Below, piece by piece: positions 1-5,031 of a DNA stretch of 7,903 bases. The notes under the pieces are model-generated. The model saw only the letters and a list, made by a program, of their open reading frames with translations, was not told the origin of the DNA and searched no databases. The DNA comes from an uncultured Romboutsia sp. Its GTDB lineage: Bacteria > Bacillota > Clostridia > Peptostreptococcales > Peptostreptococcaceae. The stretch spans positions 1 through 7,903 of the forward strand of contig CALFLM010000065.1 in NCBI GenBank assembly GCA_937880075.1, in the 5' to 3' direction. The position numbers were made by a program, and so were the translations under genes. Position 1 is the stretch's first letter. Each line of letters opens with the position of its first letter.

Positions 1-206
1 CATATATTTCTATAGTAAGATATAAAATTATTATCCGATTTATCAAAATTTTTGCTACATAACTTTGACAATTTGATACCATTATAAACTTGACTATCAA
101 CCTTTGTTTTGTAATCTATCCTTTGAGAACATATACTAATTCCATCACCAGTTATAACAGTTGTCTTTTTAGAATCTTTTAATAAATTAGCTATTATTTC
201 ATACAT
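1..206 (-). CDS. Sir2-like (sirtuin-related) protein, N-terminal fragment
   Basis: Only the first 68 residues are in the window; the gene runs off the left edge. The ATG at 204-206 is preceded by a perfect GGAGG (214-218) seven bases upstream, so the start is well supported. The opening residues (LLKDSKKTTVITGDGIS, about 8-24) match the start of the NAD-binding Rossmann fold of Sir2 deacylases, whose signature is TGAGxS followed by SGIPDFR. Here the motif reads TGDGIS (19-24) and the second block reads SQRIDYK (27-33), so the small Ala is replaced by Asp and the Pro and Arg are lost. The later aromatic stretch FISYYRN also sits where sirtuins have a similar helix. Known of the family: NAD-dependent removal of acyl groups from lysine, or NAD hydrolysis in defence proteins. 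Inferred here: a divergent member, perhaps catalytically altered. The catalytic His and any zinc cysteines would lie outside the window. Confidence 0.5.
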   Translation of the reverse strand, partial: MYEIIANLLKDSKKTTVITGDGISICSQRIDYKTKVDSQVYNGIKLSKLCSKNFDKSDNNFISYYRNI

Positions 207-213
207 ATTCGTA

Positions 214-218
214 CCTCC
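214..218 (-). promoter_or_regulatory. Ribosome binding site of the Sir2-like gene
   Basis: GGAGG on the minus strand, seven bases before the ATG at 204-206. It decides the start of the left-edge partial gene. Confidence 0.7.
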
Positions 219-316
219 AATATAAACTTTATATAAGTGGTTAAATATTTTATTCTATGAATTTTATTTTTAAATGTTCTCTTTTAGTTATATTCTTAAT
301 ATTTTATAAATAATTA

Positions 317-419
317 AAAGGGGCTATCGCATTAAGAGTAAACAATACAATATATAGTTATGCATAATTTGAATTATCACAACATATTGTATATAATTTT
401 TTAGTGCGATAGCCCCTTT
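317..419. repeat. MITE-like hairpin repeat, copy 1 (intact arms)
   Basis: A 103-bp element with perfect 15-bp terminal inverted repeats (317-331 and 405-419) whose core is GGGGCTATCGCA. Pairing continues inward with G-U pairs, and an inner pair ATACAATAT / ATATTGTAT adds a further stem, so the whole element can fold into one long hairpin. A related copy in the same orientation lies at about 7529-7627, sharing roughly nine bases in ten through the core. It has no coding capacity. Short length, terminal inverted repeats and recurrence fit a miniature inverted-repeat transposable element; the ends resemble the GGGGCTGT-type ends of several insertion sequence families, but I cannot assign one. 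No clear target duplication is visible. On the minus strand it lies downstream of the small secreted-protein gene and ends in TTTT, so it may also stop transcription from there. Confidence 0.75.
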
Positions 420-469
420 ATATACTATACTATCATACGATTAATCTTATTATTGATATAATTTATACC

Positions 470-937
470 TTAGTTTAGTTTTATTGATATGCAATCTTTT
501 ATTTTGTTAAAATTTATTTCTAAGTCACCTTTATTCCATGTCTCTATTTCTTGATTATCCGATGATACAAATTTTAAAGATGGTTTTCCTAGTTCATTCC
601 ATAATTTTTCAGATATTATTCTGTATGTAGATTCATCATCTTCTACAAAAGAAATATTTATTAATGAAGCTATTTCTCTTTCTTCATCAAAACCAATATA
701 TACGCTACTTTCTTGTTTTAAAATTTCTTTTTCATATCCTTTACCAAGTGTATTTTCTACATCTATTTTGTTTTTTCCAATTAAATTTGCTAAGTCTTTT
801 ATTTCATATTCTTCTTCTAGTTGCATATTCGATCTATTTTTTTCATTACCATACACATATTTTTCTTCTACTATTGATACACCAAACAACGTTATTAGCC
901 CTGCTACGATTAATCCCATTCTTCTTTTTAACTGCAT
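470..937 (-). CDS. Small secreted or membrane-anchored protein, unknown function
   Basis: A 155-residue protein I do not recognise. The ATG at 935-937 is chosen because GGGGTGA (943-949) sits just upstream; an in-frame GTG at 983-985 would add 16 residues but has only a weak ribosome site. The N-terminus looks like a signal peptide or membrane anchor: LKRR, then a hydrophobic run (MGLIVAGLITLFGVSIV, about 7-23), with possible cleavage near residues 28-30. No lipobox Cys is present. The mature part is acidic. It contains two similar-looking segments: DVENTLGKGYEKE (about 59-71) before a predicted beta-rich stretch, and KLWNELGKPS (about 111-120) before ETWNKGDLEINFN (132-144). A helix, then LGKP/G, then strands with a Trp recalls small BLIP/SmpA-like extracellular folds, but that is only a suggestion. 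It appears monocistronic, with the hairpin repeat at 317-419 downstream. Confidence 0.7.
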   Translation of the reverse strand: MQLKRRMGLIVAGLITLFGVSIVEEKYVYGNEKNRSNMQLEEEYEIKDLANLIGKNKIDVENTLGKGYEKEILKQESSVYIGFDEEREIASLINISFVEDDESTYRIISEKLWNELGKPSLKFVSSDNQEIETWNKGDLEINFNKIKDCISIKLN

Positions 938-1210
938 AATAATCACCCCACCAACTAAGTTTAATCTATTTATATACTTCTTCACCTATTCTATTCTCTA
1001 TAAATAATTTTGTTCCTAAATAATTTTCATTTTCTAATAGTTTTTTATATTATCAATTTAGTAAGCTAAAGAATGATTTTCTGAATCAATAGTTAAAATT
1101 TCTACAATTATACTTAATATTAAATCTATTTTTAATACTTATACAAATAATATAATTATGTATACTATCAATTATTATAAAATTTAACTATAACAATTAG
1201 TTAACTTAAT
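938..1210. other. Gene-free AT-rich stretch
   Basis: With the terminator at its right end, this is just over 300 bases without a gene. It must hold the promoter of the small secreted-protein gene, but no pair of hexamers with good spacing stands out. I see no RNA fold, tRNA or convincing small open reading frame on either strand. The in-frame GTG extension of the neighbouring gene (to 985) is the only coding possibility. Confidence 0.5.
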
Positions 1211-1250
1211 AAAAAAGGCGTAAATAATTTTACTTATTTACGCCTTTTTT
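1211..1250 (-). terminator. Rho-independent terminator of the EIIB-EIIA transcript
   Basis: A 17-bp perfect stem (arms 1211-1227 and 1234-1250) around a 6-base loop, with the core GGCGTAAATA. The ends are A6 and T6, so it has a U-tract in either direction. It begins one base after the EIIA stop codon (1252-1254) and is the obvious end of that minus-strand operon. No plus-strand gene runs into it. Confidence 0.9.
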
Positions 1251-1251
1251 A

Positions 1252-1578
1252 TTATTTATTCTCTAACATTTGGAATTTTTCATGTATATCAATTATTTCA
1301 TCTGCTAACATTTGATAATTCATAGTATTCATAAGATGATCTTGTGCATGAATTAAAACAACACTTACATCAGTTTTATTTCCACAAGCTTCTTGTTGAA
1401 TAAGTTCTGTTTGACATCTATGAGCCTTATTTACTTCTTCTTTAGACTCTTTTAATAACGCTCTCGCTTTTTCTATATTTCCTTCTTTAGCTTTAGCTAT
1501 TGCTTCAAAAGCCATACCTTTTGCATTTCCTGCATATCCTATTATTTCAAATGATAATTCAAATATTTTCTCATCCAT
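1252..1578 (-). CDS. PTS lactose/cellobiose-family EIIA subunit
   Basis: A 108-residue cytoplasmic phosphocarrier that takes phosphate from HPr and passes it to EIIB. It is full length for the family, which is about 100-115 residues and forms trimeric helical bundles. The active-site motif HAQDHLM is intact: the phosphorylated His is His77 and the metal-binding Asp shared within the trimer is Asp80, as in LacA and ChbA. The N-terminal helices (EIIGYAGNAKGMAFEAI, about 11-27) and the C-terminal ADEIIDIHEKFQMLE (92-106) also match. The start ATG has AGGAGAG eight bases upstream. It lies 20 bases downstream of EIIB and surely shares its transcript, which ends at the terminator directly after this gene. 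Cellobiose/chitobiose type is more likely than strict lactose type, but substrate cannot be read from EIIA. Confidence 0.95.
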   Translation of the reverse strand: MDEKIFELSFEIIGYAGNAKGMAFEAIAKAKEGNIEKARALLKESKEEVNKAHRCQTELIQQEACGNKTDVSVVLIHAQDHLMNTMNYQMLADEIIDIHEKFQMLENK

Positions 1579-1598
1579 ACGTATAACTCTCCTAGTAA

Positions 1599-1904
1599 TT
1601 ACTTTACAAGTTCTATGGCTCTATCTAAAACTGCCTTACCATTGCATGTTCCATAGTGCATCATGTTTATTACTTCTACTGGTATATTATGAGGCTTTGC
1701 TATTTCTAAAGCCTTGTTTAATACATATCTTACTTGAGGTCCTAATAAAACTACATCACACTTAGTTATTTCTTCAGATAAGTTTGCTTCTGGTATTGCC
1801 CATATTTGAGCTTCTATATTTTGCTCTTTAGCAGCGGCCTCCATTTTAGTAACTAATAAGCTAGTTGACATACCTGCTGAACAAGCTAACATTATTTTTA
1901 TCAT
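1599..1904 (-). CDS. PTS lactose/cellobiose-family EIIB subunit
   Basis: A 101-residue cytoplasmic subunit that carries the phosphate on a cysteine and hands it to the sugar bound in EIIC. The N-terminus MIKIMLACSAGMSTSLLV is the classic EIIB phosphate loop, with the phosphorylated Cys at residue 8. Further matches to the ChbB/CelA fold are IWAIPE, the strand DVVLLGPQVRY and the C-terminal helix. The ATG at 1902-1904 is preferred: GGAGG (1913-1917) lies eight bases upstream, whereas the in-frame GTG that would add five residues overlaps that ribosome site. It is the first gene of the EIIB-EIIA operon, behind a promoter at 1987-2015. The membrane partner EIIC is not next to it but on the opposite strand beyond the regulator. 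Confidence 0.95.
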   Translation of the reverse strand: MIKIMLACSAGMSTSLLVTKMEAAAKEQNIEAQIWAIPEANLSEEITKCDVVLLGPQVRYVLNKALEIAKPHNIPVEVINMMHYGTCNGKAVLDRAIELVK

Positions 1905-1912
1905 AATAAAAT

Positions 1913-1917
1913 CCTCC
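1913..1917 (-). promoter_or_regulatory. Ribosome binding site deciding the EIIB start
   Basis: GGAGG on the minus strand, eight bases before the ATG at 1902-1904. The longer reading from the GTG at 1919 overlaps this site, so the short form is the likely one. Confidence 0.75.
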
Positions 1918-1986
1918 ACCTAATCACTTAATAATAAATTATTCTAAATTTTTACACAATTTTATTTTTTTATTAATTTTTATTTA

Positions 1987-2015
1987 ATAATACAATAAAG
2001 ATTTACGTAAAACAA
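1987..2015 (-). promoter_or_regulatory. Sigma-A-type promoter of the EIIB-EIIA operon
   Basis: On the minus strand, TTGTTT (2010-2015) and TATTAT (1987-1992) are separated by exactly 17 bases. Transcription would start near 1980 and give a leader of about 75 bases before EIIB. A perfect palindrome TTTACGTAAA (2002-2011) lies across the spacer and touches the -35 hexamer, a position where a bound repressor would block polymerase. Tandem palindromes lie 30-80 bases further upstream. Confidence 0.55.
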
Positions 2016-2041
2016 TATTTTTATCGTTAAATAATTTCGAA

Positions 2042-2095
2042 AAAAAACATGTTTTTTAGTAAAGAAACATGTTTTTTAAACACGAAAACTGTTTT
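2042..2095. promoter_or_regulatory. Three phased palindromes, putative regulator binding cluster
   Basis: Three palindromes lie in a row: a perfect 16-bp one at 2042-2057 centred on ACATGT, a second at 2065-2074 with the same centre, and AAAACTGTTTT at 2085-2095. Their centres are about 20 bp apart, close to two helical turns, so bound proteins would sit on one face of the DNA. A 14-bp direct repeat (AAACATGTTTTTTA) covers the first two. The cluster lies between rpiR and the EIIB promoter, 30-80 bases upstream of the -35 box. Binding of the neighbouring RpiR-family protein is an inference. The stems are nearly all A-T with no GC core, so they are poor terminators. Confidence 0.6.
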
Positions 2096-2134
2096 AAATT
2101 GTCGACTTTATTATTATACTAAAATAAATACGAA

Positions 2135-2842
2135 CTAATTAAATAAATCACTAATAAAACATTCAAATACTAGGAGTAATTCTGAGAAAAATGTACTTGG
2201 TGGATTTTTAAGTTTTGCAAAATCATCTTGACCTTGGATAATAATAGGTAGTGTTGAAAGTTTAGCAATCTTTGAATTTGCATTTCCAACAAAACTTATT
2301 ACTTCTATGTCATTATCTCTTGCTTGTTCTAATATATCAATAAGGCTTTTAGTCTCGCCAGAACGAGATATTGCAAATACTAAAACTTCACCCTTATGTT
2401 TTTTAGATAAAAGTTGTGTGTGAGCATTTGCTATACTCCTATATCCATTAACTGATAACCTCTCATTCATATAGTTTGCTATAGTTTGAGATATACCAGT
2501 ACTTACAAACATTATAAGTTTATTTTCATATTTTTTTAAAATCTTATTAAATGCTTCAAGATTGTTATCTATTTGCTTGTTTGTGTTAGTGTAAATATCT
2601 ATATTAGGTTCAATATCATCTATTTGAGAAGTATATGTAAAGTGATATATCATATCAGAATATCCTTCAAAATTTAACTTCTTACATAGTTTGTAAACAG
2701 TTGTTGTGGATGTATAATTATCCTTTGCAACTTTGCGAATACCAATTTTTTTCAAATCAGAAATATTTTCTTGTAAGTATTTTAAAATAGATGCTTCTGT
2801 ATCATTTAATTTGTATTTATCACACAAATATTTAAAGTCCAT
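2135..2842 (-). CDS. RpiR/MurR-family transcriptional regulator (HTH plus SIS)
   Basis: A 235-residue DNA-binding regulator. Residues about 1-75 form the HTH_6 domain typical of RpiR: LNDTEASILKYLQ, then IRKVAKDNYTSTTTVYKLCKKLNFEGYSDM, where the helix-turn-helix lies around 35-58. Residues about 95-215 form a SIS sugar-isomerase-like domain with STGIS (114-118) and SRSGET (159-164), the loops that hold phosphosugars. Known of the family: control of sugar uptake and catabolism, as repressor or activator, in response to a sugar phosphate. It stands between the two halves of the PTS locus, which suggests it controls both. The ATG at 2840-2842 is chosen because AGAGGTG lies just upstream; a GTG three codons earlier overlaps that site. 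The protein is a little shorter than the usual 250-290. I see no terminator after it, so read-through into EIIB is possible. Confidence 0.93.
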   Translation of the reverse strand: MDFKYLCDKYKLNDTEASILKYLQENISDLKKIGIRKVAKDNYTSTTTVYKLCKKLNFEGYSDMIYHFTYTSQIDDIEPNIDIYTNTNKQIDNNLEAFNKILKKYENKLIMFVSTGISQTIANYMNERLSVNGYRSIANAHTQLLSKKHKGEVLVFAISRSGETKSLIDILEQARDNDIEVISFVGNANSKIAKLSTLPIIIQGQDDFAKLKNPPSTFFSELLLVFECFISDLFN

Positions 2843-2860
2843 ATGTATCACCTCTAAGGT

Positions 2861-2889
2861 ATTATATATGAAAAAAATATAAAGGTAAA
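2861..2889 (-). promoter_or_regulatory. Promoter of the RpiR-family regulator
   Basis: On the minus strand, TTTACC (2884-2889) and a consensus TATAAT (2861-2866) are separated by exactly 17 bases. Transcription would start about 2853-2856, only around a dozen bases before the ATG at 2842, so the Shine-Dalgarno would lie at the very 5' end of the mRNA. The box sits inside the roughly 70-bp divergent region, so binding here would affect the plus-strand operon as well. Confidence 0.5.
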
Positions 2890-2912
2890 TAAAAGAAAGG
2901 ACATTGTATATT

Positions 2913-3527
2913 ATGGAAAAAAAATTTGTTCAAGACCCATGGGCTAGAATAACTACTCGTAATGGACTAGCTGGAGATGAAGTTATATCGTCTCTTCAAA
3001 AGTGTATAAGAAGAGGTATGGTTGAAGAAGCTTGTCAATTTGCATACGAAATGTATATAACTTCTCCTCAAATGGAAGAAAAATTATGGAGAAGATTATT
3101 AACTATAACTGTTGAAGATATAGGAATGGGAGACGTTAATGCACCTATACTTGTTAGTACTTTAAATGAGTTACGTAAAAACTTCTCTTACGCTGATGGA
3201 GATAGACCAATATACTTCATACACGCTATAAGATACTTATGTGCATGTCAAAAGGATCGTTCAAGTGACTTATTAAAAAATATAATGATGAAGAGCTTTG
3301 CTATGGGATTTGTTCCTGAAATACCAGATTTTGCCCTTGATAAACATACTGTAAGAGGAGCTGCAATGGGAAGAGATTCATTCCACTTCTTAAATGAAGC
3401 TAGTAAGGTTATACCACAAATGAAAGTAGATAATGACTACAAAGAACGTTATGGTAAAATATTAGAAACTTACAAGCCAGAAGAAGCTGTTGAAACAGCA
3501 TTTAAATTTAACCCATGGCAAGAATAA
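2913..3527 (+). CDS. RarA/MgsA C-terminal-domain-like protein, no ATPase domain
   Basis: A 204-residue, predicted cytoplasmic, mostly helical protein. Residues about 25-125 resemble the clamp-loader-like C-terminal region of RarA/MgsA ATPases. LQKCIRRGMVEEACQFAYEMY corresponds to their KSIRGSD..AALYWLARM segment, and RRLLTITVEDIGMGD (60-74) to their RRL..AsEDIGlAd signature. IHAIRYLCACQKDRSSD (103-119) corresponds to their LA.A..YLA.APKSN block. The tail has DKHTVRGAAMGRDSFHF (143-159), roughly where RarA has its GYGKGY..YPHD end. No Walker A, Walker B or AAA+ region exists here, and none is cut off, because the gene has its own ribosome site and start. ATG 2913 follows AAAGGA (2896-2901) by 11 bases; a TTG at 2904 is too close to it. 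EIIC follows after 21 bases, so the two are co-transcribed. Its role is unknown; a structural or regulatory partner of the sugar locus is an inference. Confidence 0.7.
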   Translation: MEKKFVQDPWARITTRNGLAGDEVISSLQKCIRRGMVEEACQFAYEMYITSPQMEEKLWRRLLTITVEDIGMGDVNAPILVSTLNELRKNFSYADGDRPIYFIHAIRYLCACQKDRSSDLLKNIMMKSFAMGFVPEIPDFALDKHTVRGAAMGRDSFHFLNEASKVIPQMKVDNDYKERYGKILETYKPEEAVETAFKFNPWQE

Positions 3528-3548
3528 TTTAAGAAGGGATAGAATTAT

Positions 3549-4862
3549 ATGAACTCAAATACATTACTTGAAAAATTAGACAGAATTTTATCTCCTATAG
3601 GTGCTAAAGTTGGAAACCAAGTACATCTAAAATCTATATCAAATGGTATGATGATGACTTTACCACTTATAGTTGTTGGGTCACTATTTTTAATAATAGC
3701 TAACCCTCCTGTAAACCCTGATTTAGTGGATCCTAATACCGCTAATATATTTATGAAGTTTATGCTATCATGGAAGGAGTTTTCAGTAAATAATTATCAA
3801 ACTTTAACTACTCCGTATAATATGACGATGGGTATTGTTGGTATGATGTCTGCTTTTGCTATAGCTTACTGCTTAGCTGGTGAATATAAAATGAAGGCTG
3901 CTATATCTGGTCTTATATCAACTTCAATGTTTCTTATGATATGTGCACCTAGTGTTGATGGAGCTATTTCTACAAGTTTCTTAGGTGCAGATGGTTTATT
4001 TATTGCTATAATTATAGGTTTATTATCAGTTGAAATAACTAGATTTGTTGAGTCTCGTGGATGGCAATTTAAATTCCCTGATACAGTTCCACCAGCAGTT
4101 ACTGCTTTTGTAAATTCTCTACTTCCTTTATTATTAAATATAATTGTTTTATACGGTATCAATATATTAATAATGGCAAATATGGGAGTTGGTATACCAG
4201 AAGCTATAATGAAAATTTTAACTCCTGCTTTATCTGTAGTTGATAATATATGGGGATACTTAGCTGTAATAACGTTCGGTAACGTATTATGGCTATTAGG
4301 AGTAAATGGTACAAGTATAATATTCCCTATAGTATTTGCTTTAGGTGTCCAAAATACTGGAATTAATGCTGATTTAGTTGCTAAAGGTCAAGATCCAAGT
4401 GTAATAATGAACCTTCAAATGTTTAGATTTGCTATTCTTGGAGGAGCTGGAAATACTTTAGGTCTTACTTTACTTATGATGAAGAGTAAGTCTACTCACT
4501 TAAAATCTTTAGGTAGACTTGGTATTGTTCCTGGAATGTGTGGTATAAATGAGCCTATAATATTTGGTGGTCCTATAGTATTTAATCCAATATTAGCTAT
4601 ACCATTTATAGTCACTCCTATTATTACTGTAGTTCTTGGATATTTAGCACAAGTTATGGGACTTATAACTCCTGGATACTTAGTTGATCCATCATTTACA
4701 CCATTCTTTGCTCAAGCATACTTCTCTTCTATGGACTGGAGAAATGTTTTATTTACATTCATACTTGTTCTTTTAAGTGTGATTATATACTATCCATTCT
4801 TTAAGGTTTATGAAAAGAATATGTTAGATCAAGAAGGCATAAATAATAACTCTGCTGCCTAA
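3549..4862 (+). CDS. PTS lactose/cellobiose-family EIIC membrane permease
   Basis: A 437-residue integral membrane protein that binds the sugar outside, moves it in and presents it to phospho-EIIB. The length and about ten hydrophobic segments fit the ChbC/CelB family; clear ones lie near 34-52, 92-112, 145-165, 186-209, 233-262, 341-367 and 401-420. The opening (LLEKLDRILSPIGAKVGNQVHL, residues 6-27, shown in part) is the usual amphipathic N-terminus. The substrate-site motif GINEPIIFGGPIVFNP (332-347) is present with Glu335, matching Glu334 of Bacillus cereus ChbC. However, the other contact residue, the His of the usual GIHG or GVHG motif, is Asn253 here (LGVNGTSIIFP). AGAAGGG (3532-3538) lies ten bases before the ATG. 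It is second in the plus-strand operon, which ends at the terminator 4919-4961. EIIB and EIIA are encoded separately at 1252-1904. Confidence 0.95.
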   Translation: MNSNTLLEKLDRILSPIGAKVGNQVHLKSISNGMMMTLPLIVVGSLFLIIANPPVNPDLVDPNTANIFMKFMLSWKEFSVNNYQTLTTPYNMTMGIVGMMSAFAIAYCLAGEYKMKAAISGLISTSMFLMICAPSVDGAISTSFLGADGLFIAIIIGLLSVEITRFVESRGWQFKFPDTVPPAVTAFVNSLLPLLLNIIVLYGINILIMANMGVGIPEAIMKILTPALSVVDNIWGYLAVITFGNVLWLLGVNGTSIIFPIVFALGVQNTGINADLVAKGQDPSVIMNLQMFRFAILGGAGNTLGLTLLMMKSKSTHLKSLGRLGIVPGMCGINEPIIFGGPIVFNPILAIPFIVTPIITVVLGYLAQVMGLITPGYLVDPSFTPFFAQAYFSSMDWRNVLFTFILVLLSVIIYYPFFKVYEKNMLDQEGINNNSAA

Positions 4863-4918
4863 TTAATATTTAATTTAAAATGTTAAACTAATACTTTTCA
4901 AGAATAAGCAATATAGTA

Positions 4919-4961
4919 AAAAAATAATGTCTGGATATAATTTATCCAGACATTATTTTTT
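4919..4961. terminator. Bidirectional rho-independent terminator
   Basis: A perfect 19-bp stem (arms 4919-4937 and 4943-4961) around a 5-base loop, with the core TGTCTGGATA. The A6 and T6 ends give a U-tract on both strands. It serves the plus-strand EIIC operon, whose stop is about 57 bases upstream, and the convergent minus-strand GH31 gene, whose stop is about 70 bases away on the other side. Confidence 0.9.
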
Positions 4962-5031
4962 AAGATTAAAACTATCTAATAGTATTTTATATATCTTATA
5001 AAGTCATTACTAACTTATGTTTTAAAAAAAC

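Noticed and set aside
317..419. Hairpin as a riboswitch or structured regulatory RNA
   Set aside because: The fold is a single long hairpin without conserved loops, and the second copy with broken arms points to a mobile repeat.
938..985. GTG start adding 16 residues to the secreted protein
   Set aside because: It has a weak ribosome site and would bury the signal peptide behind an extra segment; the ATG at 937 has GGGGTGA in place.
664..1007. Two plus-strand open frames opposite the small secreted-protein gene
   Set aside because: Their translations are runs of Leu, Phe, Ile and Ser, as expected from the complement of an AT-rich gene. No ribosome site supports them.
1905..1919. GTG start giving EIIB five extra residues
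   Set aside because: The GTG forms part of the GGTGGAGG ribosome site of the downstream ATG. Homologous EIIB proteins begin close to the M-K-I strand.
2042..2080. AAAAAACATGTTTTTT palindromes as a terminator for rpiR
   Set aside because: The stems are almost all A-T and short with no GC core. The regular spacing of three fits protein binding better.
2843..2851. GTG start giving RpiR three extra residues
   Set aside because: It overlaps the AGAGGTG that serves the ATG at 2842.
3866..4162. A 98-codon open frame on the minus strand inside EIIC
   Set aside because: It lies wholly within a well-supported membrane protein gene, has no family resemblance and is explained as an antisense shadow.
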